The notes beneath the pieces were generated by a model that was given only the letters and a program-made list of their open reading frames with translations, ran no database searches and had not been told where the DNA came from. From NCBI RefSeq assembly GCF_030247195.1, contig NC_080671.1, forward strand, positions 15,016,843 to 15,080,842: DNA of 64,000 bases. Direction: 5' to 3'. The DNA comes from Topomyia yanbarensis (taxonomy: Eukaryota; Arthropoda; Insecta; Diptera; Culicidae). Position numbers and translations under genes: made by a program. Shown piece by piece: positions 12,701 through 23,437 of this stretch. Each line of letters begins with the position of its first letter. The stretch's first letter is position 1.

Positions 12701-15109
12701 GGACTTGTGTGGGAACCCAGTACGGACAGCTTTCGATTCACTATTCCAACCTGGAACTCCGCGGCTGTAATCACCAAACGAATAGTGCTCTCAGACGTCT
12801 CCCGACTGTTTGACCCATTAGGCATCGTGGGGCCTGTTATTATTCAAGCAAAAATATTCATCCAAGATTTATGGAAACAAGAGTGTTCTTGGGATGAACC
12901 TCTCCTGCCAGAGCTACAGGAATACTGGCAAGAGTATCGGAGAAACCTTGCTGGTTTGGATAGCCTCTCTGTTCCTCGGTGGGTTGGAATATCTAGCAAC
13001 ATTGTAGCAGAGGAGCTACATGGGTTTTGTGACGCCTCTGAAGCAGCTTACGGAGCCTGTATTTATATTAGGACAGTTACAGAGACTGGATCTGTATCAG
13101 TGCGGCTGTTGACATCCAAATCGCGGGTTGCTCCACTTGAAAACCTGAAGAAGAAAAAGAAAAGGCAGTCCATACCTCGCTTGGAATTGTCGTCAGCACT
13201 GTTGCTCGCTCACTTGTACGAAAAGGTCGTACAAAGTCTCCGCATCTCCGTTAGATCATTCTTTTGGACGGACTCGATGATCGTTAAGTGCTGGCTTTCG
13301 TCATCGCCATCAAGATGGAAGCAATTCGTCGCTAATCGAGTCTCCGAGATCCAGCATATCACGAAGGAAGGTACCTGGAATCACGTCGCAGGTGTAGAAA
13401 ATCCAGCAGACTTAGTCTCGCGTGGGATGATCCCAGCACAGCTTCAGTACCAATATGTTTGGTTTGACGGACCTCGCTGGTTGCTATTGGAAGAAGCCTA
13501 TCGCCCTCAGCCCCGCCAGATTAGAGAAGAAGACATTGCATCAGCTGACTTGGAGGAGAAAACCATCACGTTAGTCCTTCAGTCAAGCACTCCCAGTGAG
13601 ATCTTCAACCTACGATCGTCACTGTCGGAGTTAGTTCGCATTACGGCTTTTATTCGCCGTTTCCGGTTCAACGCACAAGCTTTCAACCGCAACTGTAGAA
13701 GGTATGGGCCGATCACATCGTCTGAGCTCGACGATGCACTGCGAGCATTGGTTCGGCTTGCGCAAGAAGAAAGCTTTCCACAAGAACTTGCTGATTTGTC
13801 CAAGCGAACCCACGTGCGGGACTCGTCGCGCATTGTATCACTAAAGCCGATTCTCAATGAAGGCATGATGTGTGTTGGCGGCCGGTTACGACATGCATCA
13901 GTTTCACCGAATCGCAAGCATCCGTACATTCTCGACCCACATCACCCGCTGACGAAAATCGTAGTTACTCACTACCATCGGAAACTATTTCATGCGGGAC
14001 AGCAGCTGTTAATTTCGGCAATGCGAGAGCGATTCTGGCCAGTGTACACCAGGAACTTGGTGCGACAGGTAATCCACGAGTGCGTCGCTTGTTTTCGAGT
14101 TCGACCAAAGGTTCATGACCAGATTATGGCTGATCTCCCGGCTGAAAGAGTAACTCCCTGTTCGCCGTTTCAAAGAGTCGGAGTTGATTACTGCGGACCA
14201 TTTTCAGTGGTCTATCCACATCGTCGTTGCCGGCCTGTAAAATGTTTCGTCGCAGTCTACATTTGCCTTACTACCAAGGCGATACACTTAGAGATAGCCG
14301 CGGATCTTACGACGCAGGCCTTCCTAGCATCGTTGAAGCGCTTCTCGGCTCGACGTGGAAAACCCGAGCTGATAATGTGTGACAACGCAAAGAATTTTGT
14401 TGGTGCAAAACGAGAGCTGGATGAACTTCGCAAGCTGTTTCACAACCAACAGTTCCAGAACACTGTCGCAAAGGAGGCGGCAGACGACAGAATTGAGATT
14501 CGGTTCATTCCAGCACGTTCTCCTAACTTCGGCGGGCTATGGGAATCCGCTGTCAAATCGTTTAAGACACTCTTCAAACGTACGATTGGCTTGCATACCT
14601 TGGTGTACGACGAAATGCAGACAGTCTTGAGTCAGATTGAGGCGATTCTGAACTCACGACCGCTCACCCCCGTTAGCAACGACCCAGACGATTTTGAAGC
14701 TCTGACACCAGGACATTTTCTAATACAGCGACCCTTAATGGCAATTCCGGAACCAGATCTTGGAGAGATCCCGGAAAATCGGCTGTCCGCCTGGCAAAAG
14801 GCACAGCGATTCACACAGGTTCTGTGGAAAAAATGGTCGACGCAGTATTTGTCGAATCTGCACAATAGGACGAAGTGGACACGCCAAAGAGACAACATAC
14901 GTGTGGGCACTATGGTTGTTCTCAAAGAAGAAAATTTACCTCCGTTGAAATGGCACCTAGCGCGTGTGACGGAGATTCAAACTGGTCCAGATGGGAATGT
15001 ACGAGTGGTTAAAGTACGAACAAAGGATGGTAGCTACCAACGAGCAATCTCGAAGATATGCGTGCTACCCATCCGCGATAATATTTCTTTACCAACCGAG
15101 GAGGACTAG
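9728..15109 (+). CDS. BEL/Pao gag-pol polyprotein (intact, 1793 aa)
   Basis: A single ORF encodes all the proteins the element needs to copy and integrate itself. In order: an N-terminal coiled, charged gag region; a gag core at about residues 140-320 (starting near KLPEIRLPSFSGKIFEW); a Cys/His-rich nucleocapsid at about 345-425 (CAFCSESWHPAFQC, CRNCLRPGHYANSC); an aspartic protease near 510; reverse transcriptase at about 820-960 with the catalytic YVDD; RNase H at about 1090-1240 (GFCDAS, FFWTDS); an H2C2 zinc domain (HYHRKLFHAG...CVACFR); an integrase core (GVDYCG, MCDNAKNF, PNFGGLWES); and a C-terminal SH3-like/DUF5641 region. There is no stop or frameshift, and no separate frameshift signal is required. 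The protease motif reads ALLDSCSQ where DSG or DTG is usual. Flanking identical LTRs suggest an autonomous element. Confidence 0.95.
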   Translation: MAELRSLRKREHQIVKAFDSVQHFLQKYDQETDSGQVNLRLHGLEEDFKDFLVVRSKLELLLEDVEVQKHAKSDPDLKQEALEHMDDENDRIMQEFRDRFYALKAALVTLLPHFLPPPTPPSQRGPHSSIAGDDVFGVHPTPTFSKVKLPEIRLPSFSGKIFEWVTVRDTFQSLIHNNPQLTDMDRFTYLRSSLSGDALQEISSVGLSAVNYNVAWEMLANRYENKKLIVKAHLDALFATEGLKRESYEKLNSLISEFEKNLQMLDKIGQNTSEWSTILAYMLCSKLDSATLRQWETHHNSKDVPTYTAMLGFLRNHCGVLQSVAPAKSNFVDHRSSKPAVCHTVVKTSNRCAFCSESWHPAFQCSAFQRMNVPDRVEAVAKHRLCRNCLRPGHYANSCERGVCRHCQQKHHSMLHGLSRSSVPHSQPKPPTQDEQSRPPKAKQHNSNQHTHTTTASSQRTNNTPPATNTPTTSQNYVALPITPTHNILLSTALVTIKDRFGRATLARALLDSCSQHCLMTASFASKLQFRETPTYLSVQGIGSARSVSTKLVSAEVGPRSRIISPFTEEMQFHVLPKLTVLLPTTSCNPAEWDLPDSTLIADPSFHEPGPVDLIIGAEYYMDLLKDERQKATPSGPTLQNTVFGWIVSGRVPNSTNSERCSLVHVCSTAELEEQLTRFWELETCRTASTNSVEETTCEQFFKETTVRDENGRFVVALPKKEYVISKLGDSRATALKRFMGLERRFAANPDLKTLYSQFIHEYQTLGHMKEVIDDTAAGKTFYLPHHAVLKPDSTTTKLRVVFDGSCRTSTGISLNDGLMVGPVVQEDLLSITLRFRIHRFAIAADIAKMYRMVRVQETDQPLQRILWRDSIEEPIRTFELTTVTYGTASAPYLATKCLQSLADEGEETHPDAAKVLKQDFYVDDMLSGVDDVKDGRKLIQQLVELLQSAGFSLRKWNSNSKELLQNVPEQLRDDRSILELDSSSSTIKTLGLVWEPSTDSFRFTIPTWNSAAVITKRIVLSDVSRLFDPLGIVGPVIIQAKIFIQDLWKQECSWDEPLLPELQEYWQEYRRNLAGLDSLSVPRWVGISSNIVAEELHGFCDASEAAYGACIYIRTVTETGSVSVRLLTSKSRVAPLENLKKKKKRQSIPRLELSSALLLAHLYEKVVQSLRISVRSFFWTDSMIVKCWLSSSPSRWKQFVANRVSEIQHITKEGTWNHVAGVENPADLVSRGMIPAQLQYQYVWFDGPRWLLLEEAYRPQPRQIREEDIASADLEEKTITLVLQSSTPSEIFNLRSSLSELVRITAFIRRFRFNAQAFNRNCRRYGPITSSELDDALRALVRLAQEESFPQELADLSKRTHVRDSSRIVSLKPILNEGMMCVGGRLRHASVSPNRKHPYILDPHHPLTKIVVTHYHRKLFHAGQQLLISAMRERFWPVYTRNLVRQVIHECVACFRVRPKVHDQIMADLPAERVTPCSPFQRVGVDYCGPFSVVYPHRRCRPVKCFVAVYICLTTKAIHLEIAADLTTQAFLASLKRFSARRGKPELIMCDNAKNFVGAKRELDELRKLFHNQQFQNTVAKEAADDRIEIRFIPARSPNFGGLWESAVKSFKTLFKRTIGLHTLVYDEMQTVLSQIEAILNSRPLTPVSNDPDDFEALTPGHFLIQRPLMAIPEPDLGEIPENRLSAWQKAQRFTQVLWKKWSTQYLSNLHNRTKWTRQRDNIRVGTMVVLKEENLPPLKWHLARVTEIQTGPDGNVRVVKVRTKDGSYQRAISKICVLPIRDNISLPTEED

Positions 15110-16421
15110 GACTCCTTCATCGGCGGAGGCCAGGAGGCCTCCGCACACCAGTTAAGTTTTGTATTTCTTTGAATTTCAAAAAGCTAATGAAATGTCTTTT
15201 TCCCAGTCACATTCCGTCTTGATCCTTGAGCTTCCGGTATTCCCGTTGCTCCGAACGCTTATTCAAGCTGTTCATCATCAGTTAAGGTAACTGTGTTGTT
15301 TCGGTGGTGGTTTATATTGCATGCATGCTGCATCTGTTTGTACGAGAAAGTTCCAGTACGGTTGATCTGTCAACCACATCGGCGCTCAGCGCCTGCGCGT
15401 GCTCACGGCCGCGCTTCGTTCGAACAAACTTCTAATTCAAGAAACACGCTTGGCTATTTCGAGGTACATCATCAAATTCGTTTTCGAAGGAGGAAGTGCG
15501 CACTTCAACCTTCCCGCCCTACGCCGCGATCGTCAGCGGGCATGGCCAGCTCGCCAGTCGGTCTCACCAACGTAGCGGCTTCGTCGCAGTCGTCGTAGAT
15601 GGATCTGCACCCTAGTATATCTCAGAGATGCCAAGGAATGTCACCTGAAGAAATCACAAAAACAGATGCAGGTCGTCGTCGCCAAAGGGCGATTGCGGAG
15701 GCCAAGGGGCCTCCGTTCCAGGGAAGTCTTTTTATTGTAATCATTTTCCTCTTAAAAAGTTCCCTATGTATGTTCCAGCATATCACCACCATCGAAGACA
15801 ACCAGTCAGCCAGTCGGCGGCACAGGCCTGCTGAATCAGACGCCCACCAACATCATTCCACCAGCCAGTCGGCGGCTCAGACCCGCTGTTCAATCCGATG
15901 TCCATCCTGCAAGTCCACCGGTCCATCAATCATACCTGAAAGCAGATCAACGAGATAATCCAGCACAGTTAATCACCACCGATGATGCACCAAGATGTTT
16001 GTTACCCGCGAGCAAGCGGCGATCAAATACACGCAGCAGTTCCAATCCAGTAGACATGCACATTGTCAACGTAGCAGCAGCCGAACCAGTACTAGCGACC
16101 AGCAGTCAAAACACACGATCGACAGCCAGACACAACATCAGCTGTTTATCTGTGTCAAGGTCATCCAGGAAGCAGAATAGCAAAATCACCATATATAGGT
16201 CAGATGCAGACCTCAGCAGCAGCAGCAGTATATAATGAACGTTGAAATTCGGTCAAGGTTGACGGTACCAGAAACATCAACAGAACCAAACACATTATAT
16301 ATTATCTTTGAACTAGTTGTAAGCAAAAATTATCAAACCATAATATTGAATTCATATAGAAGTAGGCAGAATAGGATAGCTATAGTATTGCAATCTAGTA
16401 GATTCCAAGGCGGCCGGCATA
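15110..16421 (+). other. BEL 3' untranslated region
   Basis: A 1.3-kb region lies between the polyprotein stop and the 3' LTR. It contains two similar hairpins, GCGGAGGCC paired with GGCCTCCGC at about 15125 and GCGGAGGCC with GGCCTCCG at about 15694. Near 15806-15890 there are short direct repeats built on CAGCCAGTCGGCGGC. Two open frames at 15293-15598 and 15599-15958 have no recognised domain; I regard them as non-coding. A GGCGGCCGGCA tract just before 16422 is the likely polypurine-type primer region. Confidence 0.6.
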
Positions 16422-16788
16422 TGATCGAGCGAGAAAGGAATTAAAATCTCAGGGAATCTTGAACACCCCCAATACGATCCACAATCTGCGATCAGTGCGA
16501 TCTCATTCCTAACCACGGTTATTCTTGGGCTGTCTCGCTTCACGAGAGCAGATAGTAATTCGAAGAGGTGCGAATAGGCCTTTTGCTTCGTACTTCTCAC
16601 GATAGCCGGTCAGCTGTACCATGTACATAGAAGATCAAATCAGATCCAATAAACCGTCGCGTGATACACACGTCTTTCGTTCGCCAAAAAATACGTTTTT
16701 TAGTTCGCGCAATAAAGTGTATTTTTTCGTTTATAAAATTGAAAGTGTTTAGAAGTGTCCGAAGAATCCAGACTTGCGCGCGCGAACA
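16422..16788 (+). repeat. BEL/Pao 3' long terminal repeat
   Basis: This 367-bp copy is identical by eye to 8653-9019 and ends GCGCGAACA. It is followed by the CTCCC target duplication (16789-16793). AATAAA signals lie at 16648-16653 and 16711-16716. Confidence 0.95.
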
Positions 16789-16793
16789 CTCCC

Positions 16794-17860
16794 CAATGGA
16801 GTCCCCATGCCTGTTTTAGAATGTTTTGTTTAAGACAAAGAATCATTACGTCCTTGTAACTGTCAACGACTAAACTTTCTTTATATTTTGATAGATCCAA
16901 ATATGAATCATACTACAAACTTTATTGTGGAAAATAACATTTACAATATTTAGGATTTACACCTACAAATTTATGTGTTGTTTTTGCTTGAGGCAAAACT
17001 AACTCAGGTCTGGAAATCGCGTTGGGTTCTAACCTGAAGTATATTTCTGGTTCACCAGGATCATTTATGTTTTGCGTGAACCTAACTCAATTTCATCACA
17101 AAAAGGCTTGTTTGAAGTAACTATCCTGGTTTCGTTCCTAGATTCTCGAATGAAAACTTCAATAGAAATGATTCCGAGACTTCAATGAATCTAAGCATAT
17201 GCATTTTTTTTCTGACTCTAAACGGCTAAGAAATAGGGTTTTAAAATATGTAAAACTTATAAACCGTTTTACCATTTTAAATGAGATAACAGTAGAGCCC
17301 TTAAATAGTAGCACTCAAACACGTAAATTTACTTTTTAATTCGGTGGTATAAACCTGCGTTGAAGATGTGCTCCTTATGTTATACTAAACTATCCAAAAA
17401 GGGAACTGGGGAGTACACAAGCCACCCCCTCCTCTTATCTTCATTTTCTGACTACGTCTATGTTATTCAGCAATTCATTCTAAACATTTCATTTAAAGGT
17501 ACCAAGTCTTTAAGTTTAAAGTATCGGTGTCGTGGTGTACTGATAGTGTTCGAAGAAATAATGAATTTCTGCATTAGGAAGTTTTAAAATCGTTATAACT
17601 ATTTTTTGAAACATGTAGCTAGTTACCGTCTTTGACAAAGTTGTTAACCAAGGTTTGAACTGTAGTTTTATAAAGCTGGTTTTTCATAGTGAATGAAATA
17701 CGGATCTTTATTAACATAAATGCAAAATAATCGATTTCTCCATATAAAATCCCATACAAACTTTGAGCGCAATGCGCAAACCCGGGAAGCAACCCAAACT
17801 TTGCACAGGCGTTTGGGATCATAAAAGGAACTCACAAAGTGCTGTGCTGAAAAATGTCAT
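16794..17860. repeat. Spacer and right arm of the split foldback element
   Basis: About 600 bp of AT-rich spacer (16794-17400) is followed by a right arm at 17400-17860 that is the inverted copy of 8200-8652. Removing the BEL insertion would give a foldback of about 1.5 kb. A frame at 17360-17587 is the mirror of left-arm sequence and is not a gene. Confidence 0.65.
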
Positions 17861-17907
17861 GTTCGAGTCACTCTAATACACACACATACAGACTTTTTCC
17901 GGCAGCC

Positions 17908-18007
17908 ACATTTTGTATTGAGACATTTGTACGTTTTCCTTAGCATAGATTTTCACAGATTTTTAAATGGGCCGCGCACAGATTTTACAAATTTCACCTG
18001 GCATCCC
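17908..18007 (+). mobile_element. Right part of the split GGGATGCC MITE
   Basis: It contains GGGCCGCGCACAGATTTTAC and ends CACCTGGCATCCC, matching the right end of the element at 4479-5246. Together with 7297-7455 it reconstitutes the two ends of a single element of this family. Confidence 0.6.
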
Positions 18008-18136
18008 TGTTTTCAATATTAAGAAAAAATCCTAAACTTGATTACTTATGCAAAAAAGCTTTTTTCAATGTTCTAGCTAACATTGTGTAAAACGGTAGTA
18101 GTAGACTTCCCCCGCAGAGAACAGACATATAAGCTA

Positions 18137-19783
18137 GGGTGGGGCAAAATCATCGTTTTTTCAGCACAGTACTTTTTTGGTTCCATTTAGGGTCCCAAAT
18201 AACTGTGCAAAATTTGGGGTCGATTGGTTTTGACCCCGCGTAGCGCATTGCGTTTGAAATTTGTATGGAAATTAGTATGGGAAAACGTACTTTTTTGTAT
18301 TTTTAATTCTACAGACTACAACTCTTTCTGCAGTATGCCAACAAATAGATAGAAGTGTACTCCAGGAAATGCTGAACAACTTTGCCGAAGGATGTATGAT
18401 ATTAGAATGTCTCTAAACCAAGTTATAGCTGTTCAAAATTCGATACATCGAATTAAATGCCAAAAATCATTTTTATTGCCAACACTGCGGGTGTACCAAT
18501 GATATTTCATATAGCATTCCAAAATAACATCATATATTTTATATTTACCACATTGGTATGTTTGGATGAATTATTCAAAACTCTTAGCTCAATTTCATGA
18601 GCGTAGGTAGTTGAGCAAGAGGGCGTAGTGAGGGGTGAGGGGGGGGGGACTTTAATATGTACAAATTCGAACTGAAATATTGGAATGTTCAGATGAATTA
18701 TTTCAAAACGTTTACACAGTGTCCAACGCATAATAGTAATGATTAAATAAGACCTAATGTATCTCTTTTCCTTGACTTTTATCAATAGAAGTTAACGTTA
18801 CAGACAACCAACTGAGGTCGAGTTTATATGTGAGAGGATTGCATTAATTTTATTTTGGTTTAATACTCATTATGATTTGATAGCATGCTCATTTCGATGC
18901 CGTTCGATCACCTGAAGCAAAAATTGCTGTTGAACTACGGATCTGGTGGGTTTCATGTTGAAATCCAGAAATTAGCTTCACGCCTCGTGATCGAATAGCA
19001 TCGAAATGAGAATGCAATTATATCATAATGAGTATTAAAACAAAATAAAATTAATGTAATCCTCTGACATATCAACTCGACCTCAGTTGATTCAGTCTGT
19101 AACTTTAACTTCTATTGATAATAGTCAAGGAAAAGGGATATATTATGTCTTATTTCATCGTTACTATTATGCGTAGGACATTGTGTAAATGTTTTGAAAT
19201 AATTCATCTGAACATAGCAATATTTAGGTTCGAATTTCTACATATTAAAGCCCCCCCCCCACCCCTCACTACGCCCTCTTGCTCAACTACCTACGCTAAT
19301 GAAATTGAGCTAAGACTTTTGAATAATTCATCCAAACATACCAATGTGGTAAATATAAAATATATGATGTTATTTTGGAATGCTATATGAAATATCATTG
19401 GTACACCCGCAGTGTTGGCAATAAAAATGATTTTTGGCATTTAATTCGATGTATCGAATTTTGAACAGCTATAACTTGGTTTAGAGACATTCTAATATCA
19501 TACATCCTTCGGCAAAGTTGTTCAGCATATCCTGGAGTACACTTCTATCTATTTGTTGGCATACTGCAGAAAGAGTTGTAGTCTGTAGAATTAAAAATAC
19601 AAAAAAGTAGGTTTTCCCATACTAATTTCTATACAAATTTCAAACGCAATGCGCTACGCCGGGTCAAAACCAATCGATCCCAAATTTTGCACAGTTATTT
19701 GGGACCCCAAAAAGTACCAAAAAAGTGCTGTGCTCGGTTGATGTGGTTATGATTACGTTTTTCCATATAACAATGCCCCACAC
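18137..19783. mobile_element. 1.65-kb near-perfect palindrome (foldback element)
   Basis: Two arms of about 770 bp are inverted copies around a short centre near 18910-18990. Ends are GGGTGGGGCA on the left and TGCCCCACAC on the right, with TA on both outer sides (18135-18136, 19784-19785), consistent with a TA duplication. Matching arm phrases include CATCCTTCGGCAAAGTTGTT and its reverse complement, and a poly-G run near 18640 mirrored by a poly-C run near 19250. Two open frames, 18507-18785 on the minus strand and 19115-19390 on the plus strand, are the same sequence read in each arm, not genes. The arms are related to the older foldback split by BEL. Confidence 0.9.
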
Positions 19784-19799
19784 TAATAAGCAAGAATAA

Positions 19800-22700
19800 A
19801 CTTTCCCGAAAAACCAATGTAAACTTACAGGTTTGCATGCGTGAGTCATCTTTGTATCAAAGTTTTCACACAAGTCCCGTATAGCGATTGCTGGACGATC
19901 GAAGCGCCGGCCATTTCGATATGCAACGATATCTAGCGAGACCTTTATATGATCAAAGACGATGTACTTATGATCAGAAAACGACGGTTTGAGCTCGTTT
20001 GGTACGAGCCAGCTTGCTAACTCATGCGTAATACCGTCAATCTAACACCTCTTCTCTGCCAGCTCGGGGTTAATTTGTGATTTTCAGACAAAATAGGCAA
20101 CCTAAAATGGTGTTGTTCGACTGTTGCTCAAAATCCGGCATTGTGCATAATCTAAAGATGTATCCGGCTTCTTTCGGCGCTTCATTTTCGTGCCTCCAAT
20201 TTTTTTTTTGCTGGGACGATCGCGTCCCACGTTTTTCTAGCGCACCAGAAAATAGCGGTACTTCATCGACGATGTGGGCAGAACGAACGAACGAGAAGAT
20301 ACAGCTGCAAGAATATAACACATCTGAAGTGCACAAGCTAAAGACGACGAAAGATGAAACTCGGTTTGATTATCGTCCCACTGTTGAAACCTAATTAGCT
20401 GCCAAACCGCACACACTGTAAAGAAAACGAAAACACTAAACGAGATTTAGTGAACAGTGCCGGTAATCAAGCGATTTTTTCCAACTCTGGTTGCTCTATT
20501 TCTTTATACGTCTCTTTTAAATTTGATATTTGACAAAAGAAGACTTGCCATTCTTATGTGGTTTTTGCTTGAGGCTAAATGACTCTGGTTCTAACCACAA
20601 CTATACTAAACTGACAGTGCTGGAAACCTGACTCAGTTTTTGGGCGAAGCAAAAACGGCAATAATCGTGTTACACTTGTCGCTTTTCTCTCAGCACCAAA
20701 ACCTAACGACACAACTGCTCGAATTTGTAAGTTTGAGGAGTACTAATCTGTTCATTCCACACTCATCTTGGTTTTGTGCTGAAATTTTGCACCTGCAATT
20801 AACAAAGGTGAAAAAAGTTCCCAGAGATAAAGAGCAATGACAAACTCTTACCCATACATCACGTCAGCCCGGAAAGCTCCAATTCGGAAAGTGTAAAATT
20901 ACCCCCAACATTCACCATATGCGCCGAGGAACCATTACATGGCTGTCTGCTTCTGTCGGGATTGTTTTACCTTACTCTGGACCCACCTGCCATCCATCGT
21001 TCTACCGACCGGGGTTGTGTGGGTGTGTAGGATGAACACCACCTGCCAGCCAGATTTTCAGCCAGCACACACTCGACGTGCTCAACTTTTTCAATTTGCC
21101 GAGTTTACTTCCACTTGCCGGTGGCAGACAGTGGTGGAATAGAGAAGAGCTACTACACCCGGCGGTAATTTATGAGAAACTGAAACGAACAGAACTCATC
21201 CAACGAGCAAGATATTCCCGCAGGACACCGAACCAACTTCAACCCAGGCAAAGCTCAACGACAACGACCACCCGCAAGGGGTATCACAGAGCGTCGCAGC
21301 GAGAGGATGATGAATGATTCATGACTTCAATCGACCATCCGTCTCCATTATGCTGTGCGAATCGGTGCTGTAGGGGAGACTGGCTTACTTGAATGTTGGT
21401 AAGATTGACAATAATTGAGGAGATTGTGCGGTTGATTAACTTTTCATTCTCTCCTAAATCATAGATTCGCGCTACGTGAGCAGTTGTTGAACGTACGTGT
21501 TGCACATTTCTACGATTCGGCGGGAGTAAAAATGATCTGTTACAATTTTCGTCAAAGCGACGGTGATGTATCATCCTACGGTGACAAAGTGACATCGTGA
21601 TTCTGAAGCCAACCTAATGCCGGTATGAAAATGTCAAAATGTTTCCTTCAGAAATAATTTTTTTTTTTGCGGCAGCCAGTACAGCGTGTGTCGTCTGAAA
21701 CTCGAAATTATAATTTATTTTCATTTCGTTAAGTCAAGACACAGGTATAATATAATTAATTATTAAAACTTTTCCTTCAAACCCGCACCTGACTGTGGTG
21801 AAAGCTCATTTATCATCATCGTGGGTTCAATCTCATCTAACCGACATTACGAGTAAACACGCACGTTTGGATTACCGATGTGCAAATCATTTTTGCTACC
21901 TTTTCCTCGTTGTTCATCATCGTTCGGTTCCCAAAATAATCAACCTTCGGCAGATTGGATAACCACTCTTCCGATTGACCGCTTCCCGTTCAGTTTTAGG
22001 ATTGAACCGTGTCGGACTTACATTCTATTAAACCGAACAACTTTTGATTGACGGTTCTTTCAAATAAAGTTCATTTCTTGTAATTTTAGAGATCCCATTC
22101 ATTTCTAATGCGCCCGTACAACGTGGTACGATTTTACGAATGCCGGCTATGAGTAATGTACGAGAGAAATGTACGCCTCCCCAATTTTAGGAAAGTACTT
22201 GCGTAAAATTTCATTCCTCGGTAAATATAAAACCATATTGAAATTTTCCAAGAACTTTCTTCAAGTCTAATTTGATTCAGTAATAATATTACTCTCGCCT
22301 CATCAATTCCAAGATACTTTTTAGGGTAGGACGAAAAACGTCATTTGGAACAAAGTCAACCCCATTCAAAAATCAACGGTTTCTTTTCCCGCCTATTGAT
22401 TGAGTCTAAATTTCCTCAAATATTGGATTTCAATTTAGCTCGTTTTCTCCGACGGTAGAAACTTTCGCAGTAAATCAGGTCGAATGTCAAGTCAAGCACG
22501 GTTTTTTAATGCACGAAAAATGCCATCAGCTCGGGTTCAGTTTCAAATGTAGGTGGTAGGTATAACTACGACTAAAAACAACGACGCCAACGTCAGATTG
22601 GCGGGCGGTGAAAAAGCGTAAACATTTCCGCTCCTCTGCCACATGGAAGTATGTACCCAGCGCCAGTTTGGGCTGAGGCGGATTTGCAACAGAGTCAAGC

Positions 22701-23430
22701 GTATTTCGCGTTAGCTTGCTTTGCCGCCGTAGAAAGAACAGATTGCAATTTATTAGGTTCTAATGTGAAGAAAACTGGAGTTTGCACTGTAAATACATTT
22801 GAAAGATTCATAAGCATATGCTTGGTTGGACGGGAACGATTCTATGTGTACTTCGAGCCTGTTCGGGTAGATGCGAATGTGCTCAGCTGTTCACACGTTT
22901 AAGTTAGATGAAATCTCAATATGTACTCAATTTCCTGCTGTTTCCACGAGGCTTTCCAGCGAGCAACGGAATATTCATTCCACGAACATATGAGAAATTT
23001 TCAAATCCGGAGAAATATGCAGCTTCCTGTAGTGGCATATCAGTAGCGTACCAAAAGGCAGAATATGGGCCCATGGGCATTTCTGATCTAGAATCATTTA
23101 ATTTTTCAATAGAGCAATCTTGTTACAAAATTTAGGCAGAAATTCATGTAGATATTGCAACTAGCAGACATGTTATGGAATCACGGGCCATATGTGCTCT
23201 TCATTCTGATCACAGATAATCCAATAAGTATTCTAAAGATTTCGAAATAACTGACGTAGATATATTCAGCCGTAACAGATATACCGAAAGATCACCCAGA
23301 TAAGTTCAGAATTATGATATGCTATCCAAACTAAGCAAATTATATTACTTGCGACAAGTATTCAATGAAGCACTACCGCGTCTACATGCCCGTCCACAAT
23401 GTTGAAATAGTTGGTGTGGTCGCCGAGTCG
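19800..23430. other. Unassigned DNA
   Basis: No supported gene or RNA. Short open frames (for example near 20077-20394 and 21284-21595) have no recognisable domain. Composition is ordinary AT-rich intergenic or intronic sequence. Confidence 0.3.
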
Positions 23431-23437
23431 AGTTTGC

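Noticed and set aside
15293..15958. Two adjacent frames after BEL pol as a possible env
   Set aside because: No signal peptide, transmembrane segment or fusion-like motif, and composition unlike the polyprotein.
18507..19390. Two similar ~92-codon frames on opposite strands (18507-18785 and 19115-19390)
   Set aside because: They are the same sequence read in the two arms of the palindrome and show no domain.
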